In this document: positions 1 through 8,872 of the stretch, piece after piece | How the letters are laid out: every line of letters starts with the position of its first letter | Numbering within the stretch: position 1 is the first letter of the stretch | Assembly (NCBI GenBank): GCA_023424785.1 | Contig: JAFADP010000039.1 | Location: 1-16,187 of the forward strand | DNA: 16,187 bases | Source: Bacillota bacterium | GTDB lineage: Bacteria > Bacillota > Clostridia > Clostridiales > Clostridiaceae | Direction of reading: 5' to 3' | Position numbers and translations under genes: made by a program | The notes under the pieces: generated by a model | Database searches by the model: none | What the model saw: the letters and a program-made list of their open reading frames with translations, nothing else | What the model was told of the DNA's origin: nothing

Positions 1-2396
1 TTTCTTGTATTTCTCATATTTAATGAGAAGAATAATTGAGATATACTTAATACTAAAAATGCCATAGTTTGTGCGTGTATTAGAGAATTTGGATAAAGAT
101 TTTCTCCAAGTCTAAATGCAAATAAAGTAAGTATACCTATAAATAATCCATTTATAATTAAATATAAAGTCATATGTCCTGCAAAAAGACTTTCATCAGG
201 GTCTCTTGGCATATCATTCATAACATCATCATCCATTGGATCAACACCAAGGGATAATGCAGGGAAACTATCAGTTATTAAGTTTACCCATAATATATGA
301 ATAGGTAATAATGGAGTATCCCAGTTAAATAATATTGCTATAAATAAAGCAATTATTTCACCTAAGTTACAAGATAATAAGAAAATAATTGATTTTCTTA
401 TATTAGTGTATATATTACGTCCTTCTTTAACTGCTCCAACAATAGTTGAAAAATTATCATCAGTTAATATCATATCAGCAGCATCTTTTGCAACATCTGT
501 ACCTGTAATACCCATAGCAACACCAATATCAGCAGCTTTTAATGAAGGAGCATCATTTACTCCATCACCTGTCATAGATACTATATTTCCATGAGATCTA
601 TAAGCCTTTACTATTTTAACTTTATGTTCTGGCGACACTCTAGCAAATACTCTATATTTAGGTACTATAGAATTAAATTCTAATTGGTCATAATTATCAA
701 TTTCGCTTCCAGACATACATTCATCAATATTATTTGCAATACCTAATTCCTTTGCTATTGCAAAAGCAGTACTTTTATGGTCTCCAGTAATCATAATAGG
801 AGTTATACCAGCTTTTTTACATAAAACAATAGAACCTTTTACCTCTTCTCTTGGAGGGTCTATCATTCCCATAAGTCCTATTAAAATAAGATCTTTTTCA
901 AGTTTATCTATAGGAATATTATTTTCTTTTATATCTTTATATGCAGCACCTAATACTCTTAAGGCCTTACTTGACATAGAATCAGAAGCAGCCATAAAAT
1001 TCTTTTTTATTTCTTCAGTTAATGGAACAACCTCTTCATTAATTAATACTTTATTACATATTCTAAATAATGAATCTAATGCACCTTTTGTAAGTACCTT
1101 AAATTCTCCATCATATTCATTAACAGTAGTCATTAGTTTTCTATCAGAATCAAAAGGAACTTCATTAACTCTTTTATGTTCATTATTTAAATCCTTTTTA
1201 AATAAGTTAAATATAATTCCTGCATCTAAAAAAGCAATCTCTGTAGGATCTCCAGTTTTGGAATTTTCGTCACTAGTTGCATCATTACATAAAATCATTG
1301 TTTCCATTAATAACTTATCTTCATTATTACTTAAGTTTAATTGCTCTAGATGTGATAAGTTATTATTTGTATAAAACTCTTTAATAGTCATTTTATTTAA
1401 TGTTAAAGTACCTGTTTTATCAGAACATATAATACTTACAGAACCTAGAGTTTCAACAGCAGGTAATTTCTTTACTATAGCATTTTGCTTTATCATACGT
1501 TGAACTCCAAGTGCTAAAACTATAGCAACAATAGCAGGTAAACCTTCAGGAATTGCTGCAACAGCTAAGCTTATAGCAACTAAAAGCATATCAAACCAAT
1601 TTCTACCTTGGAACATAGAAATTATAAATATAATTAAACATATACCTATAGCAACAAATCCTAAAACCTTACTAACAAAACTTAGCTTTTTTTGAAGTAA
1701 AGTGCTTTCATCTCCTTCATCATTAAGCATTTTTGCAATTTTACCTATTTCAGTTTCCATACCAGTAGCAATTACTATACCACTACCTCTTCCATAAGTA
1801 GATAAGGTAGACATAAATGCCATATTAGTTCTATCACCAATTGGTGCAGATTTATCAGTAATAATAGAATTTGCATCTTTTTCTGCAGGAACAGATTCTC
1901 CAGTAAAAGCAGATTCATCTATTTTTAAATTAGCACTTTCAATTAATCTTAAATCTGCTGGAATATATCTACCTGCATCTATAATCACTATATCTCCTGG
2001 AACTACTTCTTCAGATGGTATTTCTACTAAAGCACCATCTCTTTTTACAACAGCTTTAGGAGTACTTAACTTTTTTAGAGAATCAAGAGCTTTTTCAGCT
2101 TTTGCTTCTTGAACAACACCTATTACTGCATTAATTAAAATAACAATTATTATAATTATTGAATCACTTATTTCACCCATAATACCAGATATAATTGCTG
2201 CTACAATAAGAATATAAATCATAGCATCATTTAGTTGAGAGAGAAAAATTGAAACAATGGTTTTTTTCTTTTTAGTAGAAAGTCTATTTTCTCCATACTT
2301 TAGCAATCTATTTTTTGCTTCTTCACTAGATAATCCGTTTAAGGCATCACTATTTAGTTCTTTTACTACTTCATTAGAGTTTTTACTAAACCACAT
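1..2396 (-). CDS. Calcium-transporting P-type ATPase (P2A type), 3' end outside window
   Basis: ATP-driven cation pump of the cytoplasmic membrane, most likely exporting Ca2+. Translation from 2396 gives 798 residues, open to the left edge; the family is usually 850-900, so only the last membrane segments are missing. Visible landmarks: an N-terminal cation ATPase domain; TGES near residue 165 (actuator dephosphorylation loop); PEGLP at 283-287 in TM4; phosphorylation site DKTGTLT with Asp326; hinge motif TGDGVNDAP. The Ca2+-site residues known from SERCA have counterparts here: Glu284 (TM4), Asn677 and Glu680 (TM5), and Asn705, Thr708 and Asp709 (TM6). This favours Ca2+ over Na+/K+ or H+, and suggests both Ca2+ sites up to TM6. 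The ATG at 2396 follows GGCGGTGA; an ATG at 2410 is out of frame. It is divergent from the ABC operon across 173 bases. Confidence 0.95.
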   Translation of the reverse strand, partial: MWFSKNSNEVVKELNSDALNGLSSEEAKNRLLKYGENRLSTKKKKTIVSIFLSQLNDAMIYILIVAAIISGIMGEISDSIIIIIVILINAVIGVVQEAKAEKALDSLKKLSTPKAVVKRDGALVEIPSEEVVPGDIVIIDAGRYIPADLRLIESANLKIDESAFTGESVPAEKDANSIITDKSAPIGDRTNMAFMSTLSTYGRGSGIVIATGMETEIGKIAKMLNDEGDESTLLQKKLSFVSKVLGFVAIGICLIIFIISMFQGRNWFDMLLVAISLAVAAIPEGLPAIVAIVLALGVQRMIKQNAIVKKLPAVETLGSVSIICSDKTGTLTLNKMTIKEFYTNNNLSHLEQLNLSNNEDKLLMETMILCNDATSDENSKTGDPTEIAFLDAGIIFNLFKKDLNNEHKRVNEVPFDSDRKLMTTVNEYDGEFKVLTKGALDSLFRICNKVLINEEVVPLTEEIKKNFMAASDSMSSKALRVLGAAYKDIKENNIPIDKLEKDLILIGLMGMIDPPREEVKGSIVLCKKAGITPIMITGDHKSTAFAIAKELGIANNIDECMSGSEIDNYDQLEFNSIVPKYRVFARVSPEHKVKIVKAYRSHGNIVSMTGDGVNDAPSLKAADIGVAMGITGTDVAKDAADMILTDDNFSTIVGAVKEGRNIYTNIRKSIIFLLSCNLGEIIALFIAILFNWDTPLLPIHILWVNLITDSFPALSLGVDPMDDDVMNDMPRDPDESLFAGHMTLYLIINGLFIGILTLFAFRLGENLYPNSLIHAQTMAFLVLSISQLFFSLNMRNTR

Positions 2397-2506
2397 AACT
2401 TCACCGCCATAATTTATAAAATAATCTAAATATATGTGTAGTGTTTGTTAATTAGAATTTTTTATACCTAAAATTTACTTAATATATTTAACATAAATTT
2501 CATGTG

Positions 2507-2535
2507 TTGTAAGTAATTTTTTGAAGTATTATAAT
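2507..2535 (+). promoter_or_regulatory. Sigma-A promoter of the ABC importer operon
   Basis: TTGTAA (2507-2512) and a perfect TATAAT (2530-2535) are separated by 17 bases. The start codon of the lipoprotein gene lies 34 bases downstream, with AAGGAGG in between. I saw no riboswitch-like structure in the short leader, so no substrate can be read from it. Confidence 0.75.
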
Positions 2536-2569
2536 AATCAATGGGAATGATTTTTAAGGAGGAATAATA

Positions 2570-3580
2570 ATGAAGAAGAAGCTAATATTATTAGTAACTA
2601 CAATATGTCTTGCATCTAGTATTATTGCATGTGGTGGAAACAAAACTAATAATGACAATAATGAAAATAGTGGTGCAAATAATACTAAGGTTGAAGATGT
2701 AAGTACTGTTAATGTTATTGTACCAGATGGACTTCCAGCAATAGCAGCTGCAAAGTTAATTAAGGAAAATCAAAGTATTAAGAGCAATTATAATACTAAA
2801 TACTCAATAGAAAAAACATCAGAAAATGTTGTTTCATCTGTATTAAAAGAAGAGGCTGACATAGCTATAGTTCCATCTAATGTAGCAGCTACTCAATATA
2901 ATAAAGAAGCTGGATATGTAATTGCAGGAACAGTAGGTTGGGGATCATTTTACTTAATTTCAACTGATGGAGAAAGTGATATAAATAATCTAAAAGGAAA
3001 AGAAATTTATAATATAGGTAAAGGATTAACACCAGATATTGTAGCTCAATCAATATTAACTGATATGGGATATAATATGAATGAGTTTAATTTTTCTTAT
3101 GTAAATGGAGTTACAGAACTAGCACCCCTTTTAATTGCAGGGAAAACTTCTTACGCAGTAATTCCAGAACCTGCTTTAACTCAAGTTGCATCTAAACAAA
3201 ATGTAGTAACAATACTTGATTTAAATGAAGAGTGGAAAAAACTTAATAATTCTGAATATGGATATCCTCAATCAACAGTTATTGTAAAAAAAGATTTCTA
3301 TATAAAAAATAAAGAATATGTTGATGAATTTTTAGATAAGCTTGATGATAGTTGTGACTTTGCAAAAGAAGCTAGTGATACTTTAGGAGCTTATTGTGAA
3401 GAAATAGGAGTATCTGCAAATAAAGATATAATTCCACAAGCAATGATAAAAGCTAATATAGATTTTGAAGATATTGAAGATACTCATAAAGAATATAATG
3501 ACTACTTTAAGAAGCTTGAATCTTTTGATGCTTCCACTATAGGAGGAAAGGTTCCAGATGAAGGTATATTCATGGAATAA
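2570..3580 (+). CDS. ABC importer substrate-binding lipoprotein, NitT/TauT-like (COG0715 type)
   Basis: Extracytoplasmic receptor of an ABC importer. The N-terminus is a lipoprotein signal: MKKK, a hydrophobic run, then lipobox IIAC with Cys21 as the lipidation site. An Asn/Thr-rich flexible linker runs to about residue 45. The body has the two-lobed fold pattern of the SsuA/ThiY/NitT receptors: a TVNVIVPDGLPAIAAA opening, ADIAIVPSNVAA (ligand-contact loop), a GWGSFYL strand, an LKGKEI segment, and YAVIPEPALTQV. At 336 residues the length is normal for the family. Start is supported by AAGGAGG eight bases upstream. The ligand is not predictable: sulfonates, taurine, nitrate, pyrimidine precursors and others all use this fold. 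The permease gene begins within its last codons. Confidence 0.9.
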   Translation: MKKKLILLVTTICLASSIIACGGNKTNNDNNENSGANNTKVEDVSTVNVIVPDGLPAIAAAKLIKENQSIKSNYNTKYSIEKTSENVVSSVLKEEADIAIVPSNVAATQYNKEAGYVIAGTVGWGSFYLISTDGESDINNLKGKEIYNIGKGLTPDIVAQSILTDMGYNMNEFNFSYVNGVTELAPLLIAGKTSYAVIPEPALTQVASKQNVVTILDLNEEWKKLNNSEYGYPQSTVIVKKDFYIKNKEYVDEFLDKLDDSCDFAKEASDTLGAYCEEIGVSANKDIIPQAMIKANIDFEDIEDTHKEYNDYFKKLESFDASTIGGKVPDEGIFME

Positions 3581-4325
3581 TAAAAAACAAATTCTACTAT
3601 CTACTATAGTTTTATTAGTTATATGGGAGATATTGGCTATAAAAATAAATAAGGATATTTATCTTCCAAGAATAGAAGATGTTATACTTTCCATGATAAA
3701 TATAATAAAAGAGCCGAATTTTTTAAAGAACTCATTAAGCTCTTTATATAGAACATTAATAAGCTTTAGTAGTGCTTTAATATTATCAATAGTTTTAGGG
3801 GTACTATCATATATGTATCCCTTTTTTAAAAATTTACTAAAGCCATTTAATGCTATAGGTAAAACTATACCTACAATGATTTTAATTTTACTTGCTTTAA
3901 TATGGTTTAATAAAGATAAAGCTCCTTTCATAGTTGGATTTGCAATAGTATTTCCTATACTTTATGAAGGAATATATAATGCTTTAGAAGATATTGATAA
4001 GAAGATTTTAGATATGTGTAAAGTATATAAGGTATCTAAAAAAGAAAAAATTAAAAGGATATACATACCTATAATAAAATTTTATGTTATGAGCATACTC
4101 ATATCAACATTTTCATTAGCTTTTAAAGTAGTAATTGCAGGAGAAGTTCATGGCCAACCAAAGTATGGTATAGGAACTTCTGTGCAAATAGAAAAGATAA
4201 ACTTTAATACAGTAGGAATATTTGCATGGATTGTAATTATAGCATTAATATCAATAATATTTGAATATATAAATAAAAAACTTTTAAAAAAAGTTTATAG
4301 GTGGAAAAATGAAAATTCAAATTAA
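3558..4325 (+). CDS. ABC importer permease, NitT/TauT-like (BPD_transp_1)
   Basis: Integral membrane subunit forming the channel of the importer. 255 residues with about six predicted membrane helices (for example 13-29, 67-87, 100-117, 122-138 and 215-240). The cytoplasmic EAA-type coupling loop that docks on the ATPase is visible as EGIYNALEDIDKKILDMCKV followed by KKEKIKRIYIP; the usual EAA and glycine are degenerate, as is common in this subfamily. It overlaps the receptor gene by 23 bases. AGGAGG for its start lies at 3542-3547 inside the receptor gene, indicating translational coupling. The 3' end overlaps the ATPase gene by 17 bases. Confidence 0.92.
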   Translation: MKVYSWNNKKQILLSTIVLLVIWEILAIKINKDIYLPRIEDVILSMINIIKEPNFLKNSLSSLYRTLISFSSALILSIVLGVLSYMYPFFKNLLKPFNAIGKTIPTMILILLALIWFNKDKAPFIVGFAIVFPILYEGIYNALEDIDKKILDMCKVYKVSKKEKIKRIYIPIIKFYVMSILISTFSLAFKVVIAGEVHGQPKYGIGTSVQIEKINFNTVGIFAWIVIIALISIIFEYINKKLLKKVYRWKNENSN

Positions 4326-4974
4326 GAATTTATGTAAGAAGTTTAAAGATAAGATTGTTTTTAATAATTTTAATTTAACCTTAGAAGATAATATAAATGT
4401 TATTGTAGGAAAATCTGGAGGAGGAAAAAGTACTCTTCTTAACATTTTAGCTAACTTAACACCTTATGAGTCTGGAGAAATAATAGGAGTAAATGAGTAT
4501 GAAATAAGTTATATTTTTCAAGAAGATAGATTAATTCCCTGGCTTACTATAAAAGAAAATATGGAAATTTTCATGTATGATTATTATTCAAAAGAAGAGG
4601 CATTAATAAAACTAAAAGAAATACTCAATATGTTAAATATTAATGAAGCTTTGGACAAGTATCCTGTAGCACTAAGTGGGGGCATGTGCCAAAGGGTAAA
4701 TATAGCAAGAGCGCTACTTAAGCCATCTAATATTATATTAATGGATGAACCTTTTAAATCTTTAGATTATAAAATTAAATATTCTATTATGAAGAAAATA
4801 AAAGAATTTGTAAAAAGAGAAAATAAAACTATTATATTTGTAACTCATGATATTGATGAAGGAATATTTATGGAAGGTACTATTATAGTATTAGGTGGGG
4901 AACCTTTTGAGGTAAAAGGAATTTATAAAAATGATTTAACAAAAGAAAAAAATAACATATTACAATTACTATAA
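4309..4974 (+). CDS. ABC importer ATPase, NitT/TauT-like (SsuB/TauB type)
   Basis: Nucleotide-binding subunit that powers the importer, on the cytoplasmic face. All catalytic motifs are present: Walker A GKSGGGKST (34-42), Q-loop Gln71 in FQEDRLIPW, signature LSGGM (122-126; Met replaces the usual Q/E), Walker B IILMDE (142-147), and switch His180 in VTHD. FQEDRL(I/L)PW is characteristic of the NitT/TauT/SsuB group. At 221 residues it is shorter than the usual 240-260, lacking much of the C-terminal tail. It starts within the permease gene (AGGTGG upstream) and ends 9 bases before the exporter gene. Confidence 0.93.
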   Translation: MKIQIKNLCKKFKDKIVFNNFNLTLEDNINVIVGKSGGGKSTLLNILANLTPYESGEIIGVNEYEISYIFQEDRLIPWLTIKENMEIFMYDYYSKEEALIKLKEILNMLNINEALDKYPVALSGGMCQRVNIARALLKPSNIILMDEPFKSLDYKIKYSIMKKIKEFVKRENKTIIFVTHDIDEGIFMEGTIIVLGGEPFEVKGIYKNDLTKEKNNILQLL

Positions 4975-4983
4975 GGAGATATT

Positions 4984-6690
4984 ATGTTAAAAGAATTTAT
5001 AAAATTTTACAAACCCTATAAGAAATTATTTATTTTTGATATGATAGCTGCTTTTATTGCAGCTGCATGTGATTTAGCATATCCAATGATGACAAGAGCT
5101 CTTGTAAATGAATCAATACCAAATAAAAATGCACGAATGATATGGATATTTGCTATAACCTTAATAATATTATTTATAATCAAAGCCTTATGTGGTTTCT
5201 TTATGCAGTATTGGGGTCATGTTGTTGGTGTAAGAATGCAGGGAGATATGAGAAGAAAGGTATTCAATCATCTTCAAAGATTACCTAATTCTTATTATGA
5301 TAATAATAAAACTGGAGATATAATGTCAAGAATAGTAAATGACCTTATGGAAATTTCAGAGCTTGCACATCATGGACCAGAAGACTTATTTATATCATGT
5401 GTAATGCTAATAGGATCATTTATTATTTTATGTAGTATTAATATACCATTAACATTAATTATATTTACTTTTATTCCATTAATAGTTATATTTACAATAT
5501 ATCAAAGAAAAAAGATGAAAAAATCCTTTAAAGAAACAAAGGTTAAAACAGGACTTGTTAATGCTACTCTAGAAAATAGTATAAGCGGTATAAGAGTTTC
5601 AAAAGCTTTTGTTAGCCATGACTATGAAGAAGAAAAGTTTGAAGAAGGAAATAAAATGTTTATTAAAGCTAGAGAAAAAGCTTATAAGGTAATGGCAGAA
5701 TACTTCTCTGGAGCAAACTTTTCTATTGATATATTAAACTATGTTTCTATGATAGCAGGTGGTATTTTTACTATTAAAGGGCTTATTAACTTAGGAGATT
5801 TCTTTGCATATCTTTTATATATAAAGATTTTTATAGATCCTATAAAGAAACTTGTAAACTTTATGGAACAATTCCAAAATGGTATGACTGGATTTGAAAG
5901 ATATACAGAATTGTTAAATGAAGAAAGAGAAAAAGAAAAGGAAAATGCTAAGGAGTTAACAAATGTTGAAGGAAGAATAACCTTTAAAAATGTAGGTTTT
6001 AGTTATGAAGATAATGAAATATTAAAAGATTTATCTATTGATATAAAGCCTGGTAAAATGCTTGCACTTGTAGGGCCATCAGGTGGTGGAAAAACAACCT
6101 TCTGTAGCCTTATTCCAAGGTTCTATGACTTAGATAAGGGAGATATACTTATTGATGGGCAAAGCATTTATGATGTAACTTTAGAATCTTTAAGAAAGAA
6201 TATAGGTATAGTTCAGCAAGATGTATTTTTATTTACAGGTACAATAAAAGAAAATATTAGATATGGTAATTTAGGAGCAAGTGATAAAGAAGTATATGAA
6301 GCTGCTAAAAAAGCAAATATACATGACTTTATTATGAAGCTTGAAAATGGATATGATACATTTATAGGTGAAAGAGGAGTTAAGCTATCTGGAGGACAAA
6401 AACAAAGAATTTCTATAGCAAGAGTATTCTTAAAAAATCCTTCAATTCTTATTTTAGATGAAGCAACATCAGCTCTTGATAATACAACAGAGTATTATAT
6501 TAAGAAATCCTTAGATGAATTATGTAAAGGAAGAACTACTATAGTTGTTGCACATAGACTTTCTACAATTAAGAATGCAGATGAAATTATTGTATTAACT
6601 GATAAAGGCATAGAAGAGAGAGGAACTCATGAAGAATTAATAGCATTAAATGGGCTATATAAAGAACTTTATAGATTTGTAGAAAAATAA
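4984..6690 (+). CDS. ABC exporter half-transporter (multidrug/lipid type, membrane plus ATPase domains fused)
   Basis: Membrane exporter expected to act as a dimer, either a homodimer or with a partner not seen here. Residues about 1-310 form a six-helix ABC_membrane domain (first helices at about 15-35 and 53-75). Residues about 325-568 form the ATPase: Walker A GPSGGGKTT (364-372), signature LSGGQ (468-472), Walker B ILILDE (488-493), H-loop His524, plus the A-loop region FSYED. All catalytic residues look intact, so both sites of a homodimer would be competent. 568 residues is normal for MsbA/BmrA-like exporters. The substrate is not predictable. AAGGAG sits just upstream, and with only a 9-base gap after the importer ATPase it is probably cotranscribed. 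Confidence 0.93.
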   Translation: MLKEFIKFYKPYKKLFIFDMIAAFIAAACDLAYPMMTRALVNESIPNKNARMIWIFAITLIILFIIKALCGFFMQYWGHVVGVRMQGDMRRKVFNHLQRLPNSYYDNNKTGDIMSRIVNDLMEISELAHHGPEDLFISCVMLIGSFIILCSINIPLTLIIFTFIPLIVIFTIYQRKKMKKSFKETKVKTGLVNATLENSISGIRVSKAFVSHDYEEEKFEEGNKMFIKAREKAYKVMAEYFSGANFSIDILNYVSMIAGGIFTIKGLINLGDFFAYLLYIKIFIDPIKKLVNFMEQFQNGMTGFERYTELLNEEREKEKENAKELTNVEGRITFKNVGFSYEDNEILKDLSIDIKPGKMLALVGPSGGGKTTFCSLIPRFYDLDKGDILIDGQSIYDVTLESLRKNIGIVQQDVFLFTGTIKENIRYGNLGASDKEVYEAAKKANIHDFIMKLENGYDTFIGERGVKLSGGQKQRISIARVFLKNPSILILDEATSALDNTTEYYIKKSLDELCKGRTTIVVAHRLSTIKNADEIIVLTDKGIEERGTHEELIALNGLYKELYRFVEK

Positions 6691-6706
6691 CAATATTGCA
6701 ATAATA

Positions 6707-6715
6707 TGATATAAT
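6707..6715 (+). promoter_or_regulatory. Extended -10 promoter of the M20 hydrolase gene
   Basis: TGATATAAT is a TGN-extended consensus -10 element; no convincing -35 lies at the right distance. It sits 28 bases before the ATG at 6744. No terminator separates it from the exporter gene, so readthrough from the ABC operon is possible. Confidence 0.6.
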
Positions 6716-6743
6716 AAAATCAAAACTGCATTGGGGGATATAT

Positions 6744-8036
6744 ATGGATTTAATATCAAAAAGAAAAAGGGGAATTGCAGCTAAACTAGGAGATAGAGGT
6801 ACTAAAGATAGTAACTTTGAAGAAAGTGTTAAAAATAAAGATATTGATTTTAATATAGATATAAGAAAAGAAACAAAGCTTATATCGGAATATATTATAA
6901 GATTAAGAAAGCACTTTCATAAGTATCCAGAACTAGGACTACAAGAATTTGAAACCTCAAAGAAAATAAAAGAGGAATTAGACAAAATAAATGTACCTTA
7001 TGAAGAAGCAGCGGGTACAGGAGTAATTGCAACTATAGGTAAAGGAAAAGGAAGACATATTGCTTTAAGAGCAGATATGGATGCTTTAAGAGTAGAAGAA
7101 AAAACAGGAGTATCTTATTGTTCTCAAAATCCAGGAATAATGCATGCTTGTGGTCATGATGCTCATATAGCTTCATTATTAGGAGCTGCTATAATTCTAA
7201 AAAAATATGAAGATTTGCTTCCAGGAAAAATATCTTTAATTTTTCAACCATCAGAAGAAAATTGTCGTGGTGCAAAACTTATAGTAGAAGATGGGTGCTT
7301 ACTAGATATAGATGAAATATTTGGTCTTCATGTGTTTGGAGATATAGAATGTGGAAAAATATCTATAGAAGAAGGACCAAGAATGGCATCTTCAGATATA
7401 TTTAAAATAAGAATTTATGGAAAAGCTGGTCATGCTGGAAAGCCTCAACAATGTGTAGATGCAACTTTAACAGCAGCAGCAATAATATTAAATATACAAT
7501 CAGTTATTAGTAGAGAGGTTAATCCTATAGATTCTGCTGTTGTAACAATAGGTCATGTACAGTCAGGTTCTCAACACAATATTATATCTGGAGAAGCATT
7601 TATAGAAGGGACTGTTAGAACATTTTCTGTAGAAACTGCAAAACTTGTACAAAATTCAATAAAAAGAATAGTTTATAGTACAGCTGCAACATATGGTGCA
7701 ACAGCAGTAATAGATTATACAGCATCAGCACATCCAGCTGTAGTTAATGATAAAGAAGCAGTAAAAAGTGCATTAGATGGTGCAAGAAAAATATTCCCAG
7801 AAGAATGTTTAGTAAGTATACCTAAAATGATGTTAGGTGAAGATTTCTCTGTTTATCAAAAAACAATACCTGGAGTTTTTGTTTTTGTAGGTGCAGGAAA
7901 TGAAGAAATGGGAAGAGCTTATCCAAATCATAATGAAAAATTTAATATAGATGAAAAAGCTGTATTAATATCTACAGAACTTCATGTAGCTTATGCCTTA
8001 GAAGCAATTAAAAAAGAGACTAGAAAACATCACTAA
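6744..8036 (+). CDS. M20D-family amidohydrolase (N-acyl-amino acid or aminoacylase type)
   Basis: Metal-dependent cytoplasmic hydrolase of amide bonds in N-acyl or peptide-like substrates. Visible motifs: FHKYPELGLQE (family N-terminal signature), ALRADMDAL, metal-binding HACGHDAH (134-141, with Cys136 and His138), PSEE (169-172, catalytic and metal glutamates), GLHVFGD, the dimerisation-domain motif GKAGHAGKP, and the C-terminal GEDFSVY with PNHNEKF. This pattern is that of M20D amidohydrolases (HipO, IAA-amino acid hydrolase, N-acetyl-diaminopimelate deacetylase relatives). The 430-residue length includes a lysine-rich extension of about 45 residues before the family start. GGGGGA lies 5 bases before the ATG and no internal Met occurs before residue 70, so the extension seems real. 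The exact substrate is unknown. Confidence 0.92.
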   Translation: MDLISKRKRGIAAKLGDRGTKDSNFEESVKNKDIDFNIDIRKETKLISEYIIRLRKHFHKYPELGLQEFETSKKIKEELDKINVPYEEAAGTGVIATIGKGKGRHIALRADMDALRVEEKTGVSYCSQNPGIMHACGHDAHIASLLGAAIILKKYEDLLPGKISLIFQPSEENCRGAKLIVEDGCLLDIDEIFGLHVFGDIECGKISIEEGPRMASSDIFKIRIYGKAGHAGKPQQCVDATLTAAAIILNIQSVISREVNPIDSAVVTIGHVQSGSQHNIISGEAFIEGTVRTFSVETAKLVQNSIKRIVYSTAATYGATAVIDYTASAHPAVVNDKEAVKSALDGARKIFPEECLVSIPKMMLGEDFSVYQKTIPGVFVFVGAGNEEMGRAYPNHNEKFNIDEKAVLISTELHVAYALEAIKKETRKHH

Positions 8037-8089
8037 TTTATGGTAGTATATAATAAATAATGAATTGTCATTGAAGGAGTACATAAGTT

Positions 8090-8314
8090 ATGAGAGCAGT
8101 TTACAGAAACCCTAGAGAATTAGCAACAGCAATAAAGGATCTTATTGAAGAGTTTCAAGATGACTTAATAAGCGAAGAAAAATTCCAAGTTAGACTTAAC
8201 AAAATAGCAGAAGCAAATGAAGAAAGATTTATAAAAAATGGTAAGGTAGAAAATAAAATAGCAAATGTTTTAGGAGAAGAAAGATTAGAACTTGTTTATA
8301 ACTACCTAGCATAA
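8090..8314 (+). CDS. Small conserved-type clostridial protein, function unknown
   Basis: 74 residues, highly charged and predicted helical, with no signal peptide or membrane segment. It opens MRAVYRNPRELATAIKDLI and ends in GEERLELVYNYL. It resembles, from memory, the small clostridial family labelled TIGR04540, which has no assigned function; I could not check this. GGAG lies about 10 bases upstream, and a TATAAT at 8049-8054 could be its -10, though no good -35 is visible. A hairpin follows its stop codon. Confidence 0.8.
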   Translation: MRAVYRNPRELATAIKDLIEEFQDDLISEEKFQVRLNKIAEANEERFIKNGKVENKIANVLGEERLELVYNYLA

Positions 8315-8320
8315 GAATAT

Positions 8321-8350
8321 AAAGAGGTTGGATTAATATCCAATCTCTTT
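8321..8350 (+). terminator. Hairpin between two small genes (weak terminator or attenuator)
   Basis: AAAGAGGTTGGAT and ATCCAATCTCTTT pair over 13 bases with one G-U wobble and a TAAT loop. Only a short T-rich stretch follows (CTCTTTAATAATT), so termination may be partial. It ends 20 bases before the next ATG, close to that gene's AAGGAGG. Confidence 0.55.
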
Positions 8351-8370
8351 AATAATTAAGGAGGAAGAAA

Positions 8371-8652
8371 ATGAATTCTTTTGCGAGTTTAATATATGCA
8401 TGGAATAATGCAACACTAACAGCACATAAAAACTTAACGGGAGAAGAGTATTGGCAAATAGCTTTAGAACAAAATGATGATGTTACTATAAGCTTTCAAG
8501 AATTTAAAGATATGTTTAAAGATTTAAAGAATTTAACATATGACCAATTAGTACTTATAAAAGTAAGTGGATTAAATAAAATGGATCTTTTAGAAATAGA
8601 ACCAAGAAGATTATACATGCTAATGTATGGCTTTGAAGAAGGAAATAGCTAA
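8371..8652 (+). CDS. Hypothetical protein, 93 residues
   Basis: I do not recognise this protein. It is acidic and predicted mostly helical, with no signal peptide, membrane segment or metal-binding motif. The N-terminal third is aromatic-rich (IYAWNN, EEYWQIALEQ) and the C-terminal part is leucine- and methionine-rich (IEPRRLYMLMYGFEE). Start is well supported by AAGGAGGAAG immediately upstream. It follows the hairpin at 8321-8350, so it may be expressed by readthrough. No terminator is visible after it. Confidence 0.8.
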   Translation: MNSFASLIYAWNNATLTAHKNLTGEEYWQIALEQNDDVTISFQEFKDMFKDLKNLTYDQLVLIKVSGLNKMDLLEIEPRRLYMLMYGFEEGNS

Positions 8653-8757
8653 AAATTATAAAAATTGAAGGATTAAAATAAAAATTATTTAAAAATTTAA
8701 TAAAAATAACAAGATAATGTTTTCATTTGATTATTATTAGCTTAATTTGCAAGAATT

Positions 8758-8778
8758 ATTCTTAAATATGTTAAGAAT
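8758..8778. repeat. Short inverted repeat in the 220-base gap upstream of a small gene
   Basis: ATTCTTAA and TTAAGAAT form a perfect 8-base inverted repeat around ATATG, about 36 bases upstream of the -35 at 8814. It could be an operator, but in such AT-rich DNA chance is a fair explanation. The rest of 8653-8810 is AT-rich with nothing else I can support. Confidence 0.25.
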
Positions 8779-8813
8779 TTATTAAATTTATGCAAAATGT
8801 AGTCAAAAATATC

Positions 8814-8841
8814 TTGATTTGAATAAAATAAATGATATAAT
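8814..8841 (+). promoter_or_regulatory. Strong sigma-A promoter with extended -10 for the 49-residue gene
   Basis: TTGATT (8814-8819) and TATAAT (8836-8841) have a 16-base spacer, and the -10 is preceded by TGA, giving an extended -10. The ATG at 8873 follows 31 bases later. Confidence 0.75.
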
Positions 8842-8872
8842 AAAAATGACAAAAAAAGGAGGAGGGAAACAA

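Noticed and set aside
406..594. Plus-strand 62-residue ORF.
   Set aside because: It is a shadow of the P-type ATPase on the other strand, which has all its family motifs.
3659..3931. Minus-strand 90-residue ORF.
   Set aside because: It is antisense to the importer permease with no start signals of its own.
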